A stretch of DNA of 62,530 nt from contig JAOAPC010000002.1 in the NCBI GenBank assembly GCA_025462735.1, positions 1 to 62,530 of the forward strand. Reading direction: 5' to 3'. Under the pieces are notes generated by a model that saw only the letters and a list, made by a program, of their open reading frames with translations, made no database searches and had not been told where the DNA came from. The stretch comes from Acidobacteriaceae bacterium. Lineage in GTDB: Bacteria; Acidobacteriota; Terriglobia; Terriglobales; Acidobacteriaceae. Each line of letters opens with the position of its first letter. Position 1 is the first letter of the stretch. A program made the position numbers and the translations under genes. Below, piece after piece: positions 16,042-25,259 of this stretch.

Positions 16042-16737
16042 TCATTTCAGCCGAAGCAGCCCGAAGCGCTCTGGCACATGAAACGTCTTGCCCATGACCG
16101 GCTGCCACATGATCTCTTTCGAATCTTGTGGCAATCCTTCGGTGCGAAAAAGATTCACGCGAAACGTGGTTCCCGGTGCGGGAGGGCGAGTGTCAAGCGC
16201 TGTGAACGGTATCCTCATCGCCACGTACCAAATGTGTTTCCCATTGTCGATGCGCGCCGAGTGCTCAAAACCGGAGTTCCACAACCATCCGTCTTCGTGG
16301 TGTGGCTTCTTAAGATCGATATCCAGATCAATCCATTCGTTCTGAGGCGAAACTTCGAACTCTTTGTAGCGTTGGATGTTTTTGAAATCTGAGCCGATGA
16401 ACACTTCGGCAACATTCCATTTCCACAACTCGTTAGTTTCATGCGCGGTATCCGGCCCCGGTTTGAGATAGAGATTCTTGTAAGGACAAATAAAAAGAAA
16501 ATAAATGTTATTGCTGGTCCAGCGGGTGCGAATTTCGGTTCGGTATTCGGGAACAACATGACCTGCGGTGTCTACCTCCGCATAGAAAGGACGAGAATCG
16601 CGCCAGAATGGCGCCGCTGGGTCGGTGTTCAAAGTAGCATCATGCTCAGCATGCAGGCTCTCGATGACGGGTTTATCTTTCCCGTGGCACCCCCCGATCG
16701 CAAGAAAGCAGAACAGCAGGCAGCAGGAAACTTTCAT
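16042..16737 (-). CDS. CBM9-like carbohydrate-binding lipoprotein
   Basis: I prefer ATG 16737, which opens directly into a lipoprotein signal (MKVSCCLLFCFLAIGGC; lipobox AIGGC). About 231 residues. The rest resembles a DOMON/CBM9-like beta-sandwich: FWRDSRPFYAEVDTAG, RTRWTSNNIYFLFICP, WNVAEVFIGSD, YKEFEVSPQNEWIDLDIDL, then GTTFRVNLFRTEG. Such domains bind sugars or occur in secreted oxidoreductases. It probably sits anchored in an outer or inner membrane leaflet. The neighbouring PfkB kinase on the same strand makes a shared sugar-related role possible but unproven. Confidence 0.75.
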   Translation of the reverse strand: MKVSCCLLFCFLAIGGCHGKDKPVIESLHAEHDATLNTDPAAPFWRDSRPFYAEVDTAGHVVPEYRTEIRTRWTSNNIYFLFICPYKNLYLKPGPDTAHETNELWKWNVAEVFIGSDFKNIQRYKEFEVSPQNEWIDLDIDLKKPHHEDGWLWNSGFEHSARIDNGKHIWYVAMRIPFTALDTRPPAPGTTFRVNLFRTEGLPQDSKEIMWQPVMGKTFHVPERFGLLRLK

Positions 16738-16889
16738 GAGCGATAGCGACCTTTCGGAGAAGTGGTCAGGCCGAAGCAAGAAGAAACCTACACCAAGAAA
16801 AAAGGAATGGTATCAGAATCTTCGATTCCTGCATCCCGACATGGTTTTTTGCTACTCTGAGGGTTCGCTCAGACATTTACGAGGTGTTT

Positions 16890-19034
16890 ATGTCAGGAGG
16901 CAGCCGATTGCTTCTGCTGGTGCTTTTCTTTGTTGTCTTTATCGTCGCGGTATTTGCTGATGATGCGTCCGTTGCCCCCTCGGTAGCAGAACCTCCTTCA
17001 ACCGACAAAAAAACGGTGGAAGAAGTTGTGCAAGGCCACACAATTGCCGACCCGTACCGCTGGCTTGAAGACGCAAAGAGCCCGGAGACGCAGAAGTGGG
17101 TGGGTGAAGAACTTACTTATACCCGCAGCCTTTTGGACCCGCTGCCGGGAAGGAACGAGCTGCACAAGCGCTTAGGCGAGCTACTCTCGATCGGCACGAT
17201 GTCCGCGCCCCAAATTGGCGGCAAATATTACTTTTACACGAAGCGACAGGGCACGCAGAATCAGCCAGTGCTTCTGGTGCGGGAGGGCGTGCAAGGCAAG
17301 GACCGTTCTCTAGTGGATGTGAATGCGCTCGCTCCGGACGGAATTATCGCACTCGATTGGTGGGCCCCGTCGGACGATGGCAAGTACGTTGCGTACGGCA
17401 CATCGCCCAGCGGTTCTGAAATCAGCACGCTGCACGTGATCGAAACGGAAACCGGCAAACGGCTTCCCGACTTGATTGAACGAACTCGCGCCGCCAGTCT
17501 CGCATGGAAGCTCGATAACTCCGGTTTTTACTACACGCGCTACCCAAAGAAGGGCGAAGTTGCCGAAGGGCAGGAAGCCTATAACCGGCACGTCTTCTAT
17601 CACGCCCTGGGCTCTGACTCCGCAAAAGATCCCCTAATCTTTGGAGAAGGCCGGAGCCCCGAGGACTGGCCCAACGTTGACGTTTCGAATGACGGCCGCT
17701 GGCTTCTGATCACGGTTGAAATGGGCTGGACGAAGTCCGAACTCTACTTGCAGGACCTGAAGGCCGGGACGCCGCCGATTCGGATCACGGAGGGCAAAGA
17801 CTTCGTCTATGGTGGCGAAATTGTAAATGGAAAAATTTATATCACTACGAATGAAGACGCTCCCCGTTATCGGGCTTTTGTTGCGGACACCAACTCACCC
17901 GCCCGGGTAAATTGGAAGGAACTAATTCCGCAAAGCGAAGCTGTGCTCCAGGGAGCCGCCGTGGTTAACGGGCTTCTGCTCGGGCAATACGAGCAGAACG
18001 CGAGCTCACAACTGAAATTGTTCGATACCCAGGGCAAACCACTCGGTGATGTTCAGCTGCCGGCAATCGGAACCGCTTTTGGACTTGGCGGCAAGTGGAA
18101 CCGCAAAGAAGTTTTCTTCGCATTTCACTCCTTCACCATCCCGGCTTCTGTTTACCAGATCGATCTAAAGGGAAGAGGCACTTCGCTGTGGAACAAGGTT
18201 GACGCTCCGGGAATCGATCCGGCGCGGTATGTAGTCAAGCAAGTCTGGTTTAACTCCAAAGACGGCACACGTGTGCCCATGTTCGTGTTTCACAAAAAGG
18301 GCTTGTCGCTTGACGGCAAAAACCCGACCCTGCTGACCGCTTACGGCGGATTCAACGTCAGCCTGACGCCCGGCTTTGTCGGAGATCGCTATTTGTGGTT
18401 GGAGCACGGAGGCGTGTTTGCTGTAGCGAATCTGCGGGGCGGCGCCGAATTCGGCGAAGATTGGCATCGCGCTGGGATGCTCGAGAAAAAACAAAACGTG
18501 TTCGACGATTTCATCGCTGCCGCCGAATATTTGATCTCGCAAAAATACACCGACAAGGACCATCTCGCAATACGCGGCGGGTCGAATGGCGGTCTGCTTA
18601 TGGGAGCCGCCCTAACGCAAAGGCCTGACCTGTTTCGTGCCGTCGTGTGCCAGGTCCCATTGCTCGATATGTTGCGTTATCAAAATTTCCAAATTGCCAA
18701 GCTATGGATCTCGGAATATGGGTCGTCTGAGGATCCTAAGCAGTTCGAATGGCTCTACGCTTACTCTCCGTACCACCACGTGAAGCCAGACCAGGAGTAT
18801 CCGGCGATTCTCTTTATGACAGCCGACACCGATACTCGTGTCGATCCCATGCATGCCAAGAAGATGGCAGCATTGATGCAAGCGGAAGCTGCCAACGGTC
18901 GCAGCCACGAGCGTCCAATCCTGTTGCGTATTGATACCAAAGCCGGACACGGCGCCGGTAAACCGATTGCAAAGCAAGTTGAAGACCTGACCGACATCTA
19001 TTCATTTCTGTTTTGGCAGTTGGGGATGAAGTAG
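16890..19034 (+). CDS. Prolyl oligopeptidase (S9A serine peptidase), exported
   Basis: ATG 16890 follows ACGAGG at 5 nt; the GTG at 16884 overlaps that site. 714 residues. A hydrophobic N-terminal export signal (RLLLLVLFFVVFIVAVFA) leads into the S9A N-terminal propeller (GHTIADPYRWLEDAKSPETQ). The alpha/beta hydrolase domain has the nucleophile Ser565 in RGGSNGGLLMGA, an Asp in MTADTDTRVDP and a His in KAGHGAGK. It cleaves short peptides after proline, probably in the periplasm. The length is normal for the family. The mutM gene follows ~85 nt downstream on the same strand. Confidence 0.95.
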   Translation: MSGGSRLLLLVLFFVVFIVAVFADDASVAPSVAEPPSTDKKTVEEVVQGHTIADPYRWLEDAKSPETQKWVGEELTYTRSLLDPLPGRNELHKRLGELLSIGTMSAPQIGGKYYFYTKRQGTQNQPVLLVREGVQGKDRSLVDVNALAPDGIIALDWWAPSDDGKYVAYGTSPSGSEISTLHVIETETGKRLPDLIERTRAASLAWKLDNSGFYYTRYPKKGEVAEGQEAYNRHVFYHALGSDSAKDPLIFGEGRSPEDWPNVDVSNDGRWLLITVEMGWTKSELYLQDLKAGTPPIRITEGKDFVYGGEIVNGKIYITTNEDAPRYRAFVADTNSPARVNWKELIPQSEAVLQGAAVVNGLLLGQYEQNASSQLKLFDTQGKPLGDVQLPAIGTAFGLGGKWNRKEVFFAFHSFTIPASVYQIDLKGRGTSLWNKVDAPGIDPARYVVKQVWFNSKDGTRVPMFVFHKKGLSLDGKNPTLLTAYGGFNVSLTPGFVGDRYLWLEHGGVFAVANLRGGAEFGEDWHRAGMLEKKQNVFDDFIAAAEYLISQKYTDKDHLAIRGGSNGGLLMGAALTQRPDLFRAVVCQVPLLDMLRYQNFQIAKLWISEYGSSEDPKQFEWLYAYSPYHHVKPDQEYPAILFMTADTDTRVDPMHAKKMAALMQAEAANGRSHERPILLRIDTKAGHGAGKPIAKQVEDLTDIYSFLFWQLGMK

Positions 19035-19119
19035 ATCAACTAGGTCAACGTTGAAGAATGAGGTTGCGGTCCCGTCGCCGCAACTGAATCTTGCTTGCGT
19101 CGCAATTGAAGATCTTCCC

Positions 19120-19947
19120 ATGCCCGAGCTTCCCGAAGTCGAAACCATCGCCCGCGGCCTCGACAAAAGAGTAACCGGAGACGTTATCGAGTCCGTGTGG
19201 CTGGGATCCAAACCTGAGCCGCTCAAGTCATCGGCTGCAGAAATCGACGCTGCTCTGCAATTCAAGACCATTTCCGGCGTGCGGCGCGTCGGCAAGCACA
19301 TCGTCTTCGATCTAACACCAGCCGCCAATGGTAAGCGCCATGCGGCTGAGACCCAATCCCAGTGGATCGTACACCTCGGAATGACCGGTAGCCTGCGGGT
19401 TTGCCCGGTAGACTCGGAAATTGAAAAGCACACCCACGCAATTTTGCGGCTTGCCTCGGGGCGGGAGCTAAGGTTCGTAGACCCTCGCCGTTTCGGGCGC
19501 CTGAGTGTAATTGAGAAATTCGAAGCTCCCGGCGCCGAACCGCTGCAAATCTCTTTCACGAATTTTGCCGCGCTTTTTCGCGGCCGCAAGACTCCCATCA
19601 AGAGCGCGCTGCTGAATCAGAAGCTGCTAAGCGGAGTGGGTAACATTTATGCCGACGAAGCTCTATTCCGGGCGGGCATCCGGCCACGCAGGCGGGCTGC
19701 TTCTCTCACACGTGACGAGTTGAAAAAGCTGCATTCAGCGCTCAAGAAAGTTCTGCGAGAGGCCATCCGGCTCGGCGGCTCTAGTATTTCCGACTACGTT
19801 GATGCCAATGGCGAAGAAGGTTTTTTTCAACTCAAGCACAGAGTCTATGGCCGGGAAGACGAGCCGTGCCTTGTCTGTAAAACTCCAATTAAACGAATCG
19901 TAATTGCGGGACGCAGCAGCCATTACTGCCCTCGCTGCCAGAAGTAG
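19120..19947 (+). CDS. mutM: Formamidopyrimidine-DNA glycosylase (MutM/Fpg)
   Basis: The start must be ATG 19120, because the enzyme needs Pro as its first residue after Met cleavage (MPELPEVETIARGL: Pro catalytic, Glu3). The frame is open further upstream to 19051 but this is not coding. 275 residues. Further marks are the VGKHIVFDL lysine, the helix-two-turn-helix with SGVGNIYADEALF, and the zinc finger CLVCKTPI-x12-CPRC. It removes 8-oxoguanine and formamidopyrimidines from DNA and nicks the strand. It ends 2 nt from the stop of the convergent MscS gene. Confidence 0.96.
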   Translation: MPELPEVETIARGLDKRVTGDVIESVWLGSKPEPLKSSAAEIDAALQFKTISGVRRVGKHIVFDLTPAANGKRHAAETQSQWIVHLGMTGSLRVCPVDSEIEKHTHAILRLASGRELRFVDPRRFGRLSVIEKFEAPGAEPLQISFTNFAALFRGRKTPIKSALLNQKLLSGVGNIYADEALFRAGIRPRRRAASLTRDELKKLHSALKKVLREAIRLGGSSISDYVDANGEEGFFQLKHRVYGREDEPCLVCKTPIKRIVIAGRSSHYCPRCQK

Positions 19948-19949
19948 TC

Positions 19950-20864
19950 TTAAGATGCTTTCCCGGTTCCCTGGTCCATAACGTAGATTTTTGCGGGGCC
20001 CGCGGCCTGGATATTATTCTTCTCGAAGCACCCTTTGATTTGTCGGCGTAGCTCGCGGCTCACGGCATACTGCTTGTTGGGACGCGTCTTAACCAACATT
20101 AGATACTCGGCTTCGCCATTTCCCACGCGGTCAATTCCCGGGACTTGAATATCGCTGACAATGTCGTTCTCGAAAGCAGGATCGTGCCGGACTGCTTCAC
20201 CAATTTCGTGCAGCAGCTTGATAATTCTGTCACTCGGCTCGTTGTAGGCGACGGTCACTCGCAGCGCTAGTTGCGACCAATCGCGCGTGGTATTCGAAAC
20301 GATCTGCACCGCGCTGTTGGGAACCAGATGGAGTGTGCCGTCGTCATCGCGAAGCACAGTCATCCTCAGGCTCATTCTTTCCACGGTCCCTTTTACACCG
20401 GCAATGCGCACCGTATCCCCAATGTCATATTGGTTTTCCAGCAAAATGAAAAAGCCATTGATGAAATCGTGTACCAGGGTTTGCGCACCGAACCCGATCG
20501 CCAGCCCAGCAATGCCCGCGCTGGCGAGCATTGGACCCAAATTCAGGCCCAGCAACGAAAGGATTTCCAGTGCCGCAACAAAGGAGATGATAAATACGCT
20601 GACGCTGGTCACTACGCTGGTGACAGTCCTGAACTGCTGGACACTCACTCCGGAAGGCAGCTTGCGAACGTGCATCTCGGCGCTCTTGCGCGCAATCGCG
20701 TGAAGTAACCGGGTCAGCACATAACTGGCAATCAAAACTAAGACTATTTTTGGCACGTCATGGCGCAGGAAGTTCATAGTGTCTTCGCGCCAGTCGCGTA
20801 GCAGAGCGGGAAAGTTGGTGCCGCTGGGAAGAATTGGTTTTTGTAGAATGTCTAACAGATTCAT
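19950..20864 (-). CDS. Small-conductance mechanosensitive channel, MscS family
   Basis: 304 residues. Three membrane helices lie near residues 38-55, 83-105 and 112-135. The pore helix reads SAGIAGLAIGFGAQTLVHDFING, with the MscS-typical Gly/Ala spacing. The beta domain follows (QYDIGDTVRIAGVKGTVERMSLR), then the conserved IPNS-like VPNSAVQIVSNTTRDW. It releases solutes under membrane tension. It is convergent with mutM with no room for a terminator between them. Confidence 0.92.
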   Translation of the reverse strand: MNLLDILQKPILPSGTNFPALLRDWREDTMNFLRHDVPKIVLVLIASYVLTRLLHAIARKSAEMHVRKLPSGVSVQQFRTVTSVVTSVSVFIISFVAALEILSLLGLNLGPMLASAGIAGLAIGFGAQTLVHDFINGFFILLENQYDIGDTVRIAGVKGTVERMSLRMTVLRDDDGTLHLVPNSAVQIVSNTTRDWSQLALRVTVAYNEPSDRIIKLLHEIGEAVRHDPAFENDIVSDIQVPGIDRVGNGEAEYLMLVKTRPNKQYAVSRELRRQIKGCFEKNNIQAAGPAKIYVMDQGTGKAS

Positions 20865-20952
20865 TTCACCGGTCGATTATAGCAATGCCAAACTGTCGGT
20901 TTGCCGCCCGGCCCTTATAATTTAAGCACTGTAAGATCCACTGAGGTCCACC

Positions 20953-21309
20953 GTGCGTAAAATTATCGGCTCTGTTTGCTTGCTCCTGGCGTTCTGTGCA
21001 CCGCAGCAGCTTTCCTCACGACAACAACAGCAACAGCCTGTGCCTCCACGGCTGGGCATGCCGCAGCCGGATGACCCCGACTCCGGCGTTCCTCCGCGAA
21101 TACAGAAGGACATGGAGAAAAAAGCGAACGAGCAACGCCAGGCGGAGCTTAAGCGCGATACCGACAAACTCCTCCGGCTCTCAACTGAACTAAAGGAATA
21201 TGTAGATAAAAGCAACTCGAACATCCTCTCTGTCGACGTAATCAAGAAAGCGGAGGAAATCGAGAAGCTGGCGCACAACGTGAAAACAAGAATGCGCGGC
21301 AGCAATTAG
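20953..21309 (+). CDS. Exported helical protein of unknown function
   Basis: A GTG start at 20953 after CTGAGG is likely. An export signal (KIIGSVCLLLAFCAPQQL) leads to a Gln/Pro-rich stretch and then a long charged helix (RIQKDMEKKANEQRQAELKRDTDKLL... VIKKAEEIEKLAHNVKTRM). About 118 residues. It is probably a periplasmic coiled-coil protein. I do not recognise a family. The Fur-family gene follows ~80 nt later. Confidence 0.65.
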   Translation: MRKIIGSVCLLLAFCAPQQLSSRQQQQQPVPPRLGMPQPDDPDSGVPPRIQKDMEKKANEQRQAELKRDTDKLLRLSTELKEYVDKSNSNILSVDVIKKAEEIEKLAHNVKTRMRGSN

Positions 21310-21389
21310 ACGCATCCTCGATAAGACATTTACTTTGACTTAGTGTGTTTTTAGACTATTGGAATTGAAAGTCTCGCAAGGAGCATCTT

Positions 21390-21842
21390 GTGCCATTGCC
21401 TCAAACCGAAGCGCCGGGTCACCTGCAGGCAGCTCTGACATCCCGCGGCGTGCGACTGACCCATCAGCGTCGGACCATTCTGAGCATTGTAGAAACCGCC
21501 AAGCAGCACCTGGATGCGTCACAGATTCTCCGCCATGCACGAAAAGTCGACCCGGGCATCGACCGAGTCACGGTTTACCGTACTTTAAAGCTGCTGAAGC
21601 GCTATGGACTTGTAGACGAACTTGACCTGATGCATATGCAAGGCGAGAAGCACTTCTATGAGCGGCGGCCGCAGCGCGATCACATTCATATGGCTTGTCT
21701 ACGTTGCGGAAAGATCGCCGAATTTGAAAGCGACTTATTCGACCGCCTCAAAGGACAGATCCAGCGCGAGTGCGACTTCCACATCCTCGTGAGCCGCCTT
21801 GAAATCGGCGGATACTGCGCTGAGTGCCGCCCAACGCAGTAA
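21390..21842 (+). CDS. Fur-family metal/peroxide-responsive repressor
   Basis: GTG 21390 is preceded by AAGGAG at 6-7 nt. 150 residues. The winged helix is GVRLTHQRRTILSIVE ... DRVTVYRTLKLLKRYGLVD. The C-terminal dimerisation domain contains HIHMACLRCGKIAEFE and a terminal CxxC (GYCAECR); these two CxxC pairs form the structural zinc site. It binds DNA in a metal-dependent way. Whether it is Fur, Zur or PerR cannot be settled from these residues. No Fur box was clearly seen around it. Confidence 0.88.
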   Translation: MPLPQTEAPGHLQAALTSRGVRLTHQRRTILSIVETAKQHLDASQILRHARKVDPGIDRVTVYRTLKLLKRYGLVDELDLMHMQGEKHFYERRPQRDHIHMACLRCGKIAEFESDLFDRLKGQIQRECDFHILVSRLEIGGYCAECRPTQ

Positions 21843-21878
21843 CGTGCGTCTGTTCGCAATCAGCCTGCTTCAGAATTA

Positions 21879-24386
21879 TTAATCTGCAGCTGCCCGCGCT
21901 TCTTTTCCTCGTACTTCCGCTCCGATCCGCATTCCGTAGAAGGAACGGTAGACAAAGAAGAACGAGATTAAAAAGAAAACCAGCGCCAGTACTCTGGTTA
22001 ATGTCGCATTCTTCGAAGCCAGCGACACGGCCAACTCAACTGCCAGAAGTCCAAATAACGTGGTGAACTTGATGACAGGATTCATCGCAACCGATGAAGT
22101 GTCTTTGAAGGGATCACCGACTGTATCCCCAATTACGGTCGCGTCGTGCAGAGGCGTTCCCTTCTGTTTGAGATCGACTTCAACAATTTTCTTGGCATTG
22201 TCCCAGGCACCGCCGGCGTTGGCCATGAAAATTGCCTGATACAGGCCGAATATGGCGATCGAGATCAGGTATCCGATGAAATAAAACGGTTCAACGAAGG
22301 CGAAAGCCAACGTCGCAAAGAACACCGCAAGGAAGATATTGAGCATGCCTTTTTGCGCATACTGGGTGCAGATTTGCACGACCTTCTTGCTGTCGGAGAC
22401 CGAGGCCTTTTCGACGCCATCCAGTCTGATGTTCGCCTTGATGAACTCGACCGCTCGATATGCGCCGGTCGTGACCGCCTGCGTAGATGCTCCGGTGAAC
22501 CAGTAAATCATGGCACCGCCGGTGATCAGGCCCAAAACGAAGGGCGCATGCAACAGAGATAGTTTTTCAACATCGGAAGTGAGCCCATTAGTCAGAGCCA
22601 TAATGATCGAGAAAATCATCGTGGTCGCGCCCACCACCGCGGTTCCGATCAACACCGGCTTAGCCGTCGCCTTGAATGTATTCCCGGCACCGTCGTTCGC
22701 CTCGAGCAGGTGCTTCGCGCGTTCGAAATTAACGTCGAGATTGAAGTCCCGCTTGAGTTCCGCTGTAGGCACGTTCTCAATCAAAGAAAGCTCATAGACG
22801 GACTGTGCGTTGTCGGTTACCGGGCCGTAAGAATCGACTGCGATCGTAACCGGGCCCATGCCGAGGAATCCAAATGCAACCAGTCCGAAGGCGAACACTG
22901 CGGGAGCGATCATGGTTGCGGCTTCGGCAAGTCCAAAGGTGCTGACGTAATAACCAATTCCCATCAGGATGACCATGGACAAGCCGAGATAATAGCCGGA
23001 AAAGTTTCCGGCAACGAAACCTGAGAGGATCCCCAATGACGCACCGCCTTCCTGCGCCGAGATCACGACTTCCCTGGTATGCCGGGATTCAACCGAAGTG
23101 AAAACCTTCACCAGTTCCGGGATAATCGCGCCCGCCAGGGTTCCGCAGGAGATGATCGAAGCCAGCTTCCACCATTGCGTGGTATCGTCCCCAACTTGCG
23201 GAATTATTAAATACGAAATCAAGTAGGTAAGTCCGATCGAAACCAGCGAAGTGATCCAAACCAGCGAAGTCAGCGGTGACTCAAAATTCATTTCGTTCTT
23301 ACCGTCGTAGCGCGCCTTAGCAATCGCACTGTTAAGGAAATAAGCGACCGCGCTGGCAACCAGCATCATGATGCGCATCACAAAAATCCAGACCAGCAGT
23401 TGGACCTGGACCGTCGGAGTTTTGACGCCGAGCAAAATGAAGGTGATCAGAGCGACGCCGGTCACGCCATAGGTTTCGAACCCATCTGCTGACGGCCCGA
23501 CAGAATCTCCAGCGTTGTCTCCAGTGCAATCGGCGATTACGCCGGGGTTGCGGGCATCGTCTTCTTTAATTTTGAATACGATCTTCATCAAGTCGGAACC
23601 GATATCCGCAATCTTGGTGAAAATTCCGCCCGCGATACGCAGCGCTGCGGCCCCCAGCGATTCGCCAATCGCGAAGCCGATGAAACATGGCCCCGCGTAA
23701 TCGCGCGGAATAAACAGCAGGATGAAGAGCATGATGAGCAGCTCGACGCTGATCAGCATCATGCCAATGCTCATGCCCGCCGAAAGTGGAATGCGGTAAA
23801 GCGGATATGGCTTGCCGCCGAGGCTGGCAAATGCGGTCCTGGAATTCGCGAAGGTGTTCACCCGGATTCCGAACCAGGCTACGCCATAACTGCCAGCGAT
23901 TCCGATCACGCTGAAAAGCAGGATCATCGGGAGCGTGGTTGAGACCGGCTTATTGGGAACGGGCGCGAGCACGCCAAAGTAGAGCACGATGATGACAGCT
24001 ATGAATGCCCAAAGCAGCAGCAGAAACTTGCCTTGCGTGACCAGGTAAGTCTTGCAGGTTTCATAAATAAGCTCGGAGATTTCACGCATGGAGCGATGGA
24101 CGGGCAGGTTCTTCAACCGCGAGTAGATCACCAGGCCAAATCCCAAACCAAAAATACAGAACAGAATACCAATCGTCAGCAGCTTGTGCCCGTCAATTGC
24201 CATTCCGATCCCATCCAGAAAAGTGACGCTGGAAAGGTCGGGCAATTTCAGATTGGCTTCGCCACTGACCGGTTCGGGTTGCGCTAGGGCCGCCGAGGCG
24301 CCAAGGGTGAGAAACAGAAATAAAGTTGCTGCCGATTGTGCAAAGCGGTGTGACGTAGACGCAATCCTATGCAAGCCGAGGCGCAT
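21879..24386 (-). CDS. hppA: Membrane-bound proton-translocating pyrophosphatase
   Basis: GGAGGAATTCC precedes ATG 24386. 835 residues with ~16 membrane helices. The substrate loops are visible: DIGSDLMKIVFKIKEDDARN (the usual DVGADLVGKVE region), DCTGDNAGDS, and GDTVGDPFKDTSS. The sequence GAGNTFKATAKP has Lys where K+-dependent enzymes have Ala (GNTTAA) and K+-independent ones have GNTTKA, so the pump is probably K+-independent. The N-terminus carries an extra signal-like stretch (ATLFLFLTLGASAALAQPEP). It couples PPi hydrolysis to H+ pumping across the inner membrane. It is a large monocistronic gene beside the Fur gene (convergent). Confidence 0.95.
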   Translation of the reverse strand: MRLGLHRIASTSHRFAQSAATLFLFLTLGASAALAQPEPVSGEANLKLPDLSSVTFLDGIGMAIDGHKLLTIGILFCIFGLGFGLVIYSRLKNLPVHRSMREISELIYETCKTYLVTQGKFLLLLWAFIAVIIVLYFGVLAPVPNKPVSTTLPMILLFSVIGIAGSYGVAWFGIRVNTFANSRTAFASLGGKPYPLYRIPLSAGMSIGMMLISVELLIMLFILLFIPRDYAGPCFIGFAIGESLGAAALRIAGGIFTKIADIGSDLMKIVFKIKEDDARNPGVIADCTGDNAGDSVGPSADGFETYGVTGVALITFILLGVKTPTVQVQLLVWIFVMRIMMLVASAVAYFLNSAIAKARYDGKNEMNFESPLTSLVWITSLVSIGLTYLISYLIIPQVGDDTTQWWKLASIISCGTLAGAIIPELVKVFTSVESRHTREVVISAQEGGASLGILSGFVAGNFSGYYLGLSMVILMGIGYYVSTFGLAEAATMIAPAVFAFGLVAFGFLGMGPVTIAVDSYGPVTDNAQSVYELSLIENVPTAELKRDFNLDVNFERAKHLLEANDGAGNTFKATAKPVLIGTAVVGATTMIFSIIMALTNGLTSDVEKLSLLHAPFVLGLITGGAMIYWFTGASTQAVTTGAYRAVEFIKANIRLDGVEKASVSDSKKVVQICTQYAQKGMLNIFLAVFFATLAFAFVEPFYFIGYLISIAIFGLYQAIFMANAGGAWDNAKKIVEVDLKQKGTPLHDATVIGDTVGDPFKDTSSVAMNPVIKFTTLFGLLAVELAVSLASKNATLTRVLALVFFLISFFFVYRSFYGMRIGAEVRGKEARAAAD

Positions 24387-24701
24387 GGAATTCCTCCGAT
24401 TTGACGTACACGATGACTACGCGTTCAGGCCTATTCTCCGCGCTCAGGCACGGGAATCGCCGCATTTCCGAACACGCTTCCACCATAATTGAAGGAGTGC
24501 TGATTTGGCCGCGTCGGACATTTTCTGCGTTCCGTCTGCAAGGTGGGAGGCTAGAATCTCCCTTGACGGACTCGCACAAAACTAGTCTTTATAGCATTCT
24601 GGCGGGGACAGCGTCAATCAGGAGCTTCTGCTACCACTTATGAACCAGGCTTACATTTTTGGCTTGAACACGGAGTCGAGAGAAGCTAGAGTGCAAGCGT
24701 T
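24387..24701. other. Divergent intergenic region upstream of hppA
   Basis: 315 bp between hppA (minus) and the gene at 24702 (plus). It contains a short hairpin GGGAG/CTCCC at 24545-24562. A TTGACG (24563) is followed by TTATAG at 20-nt spacing, too wide for a standard promoter. No gene is evident. Confidence 0.4.
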
Positions 24702-25094
24702 ATGGACGACACCCCGAAAGCGTTTCTTGAAGAACTGCGTTCGTCAGTTCTCAAGAAGAGGGTTGGCCAGATCGCCTTGGCAGTCGTACTCGCGCAGGCC
24801 GGCTGGCGTCTTCTGAACTCTTTTACTTGGTTTTTTATAATGCCGGTAATTAGCAGGTTTTTCTCAGGGCAAACAGAATCGGTGCTGTTCCCAGGTACGA
24901 GAGGGAAGCCGATCCCTTGGGAAAATCTTTTCGGATCATTCTTGGAGTTTCTGCTGACTGTGATTGTAGTTTTTTATATGAACCGTTGGATCAGCAAGAA
25001 ACCTCAACCTACCGAGGTCAGTACCGAGACAGAATATACGCTGGTTGGTGAACCTCAGGACCTCCCCGATATCCGCGGCACCATACAACGTTAA
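24702..25094 (+). CDS. Two-helix membrane protein, possibly a distant MscL-like channel
   Basis: 130 residues. One hydrophobic segment, AALAVVLAQAG-like near residues 22-35, runs into WFFIMPVISRFFSG. A second segment near 85-100 is SFLEFLLTVIVVFYMNRWI. A soluble tail follows. The layout, a helix ending in IMP and a hydrophobic glycine/proline turn, then a second helix and a charged tail, recalls MscL (VNDIIMP). The pore glycine pattern is poor, so the assignment is weak. No ribosome binding site is clear. It could also be an unrelated membrane protein. Confidence 0.45.
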   Translation: MDDTPKAFLEELRSSVLKKRVGQIALAVVLAQAGWRLLNSFTWFFIMPVISRFFSGQTESVLFPGTRGKPIPWENLFGSFLEFLLTVIVVFYMNRWISKKPQPTEVSTETEYTLVGEPQDLPDIRGTIQR

Positions 25095-25259
25095 ATTTTG
25101 GGATTGGCGAAATCAGCTTGGCTGCGCTCACGTGAGCGGGTTATCATTCTAAGTACACCTCTGCCCCGGCAATCCCTGATTCTTTGTTTCGGCGTAATGC
25201 TGCGGGCGTGTGTGTGTAAACCTAGAGAGTAGAACGTCAAGGGAGATTCAGGAGTCGCA

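Noticed and set aside
19051-19119. N-terminal extension of MutM
   Set aside because: The enzyme needs Pro directly after the initiator Met, so the extension cannot be part of the protein.
24563-24594. TTGACG / TTATAG promoter for the gene at 24702
   Set aside because: Spacing of 20 nt is too wide for a standard sigma-70 promoter.
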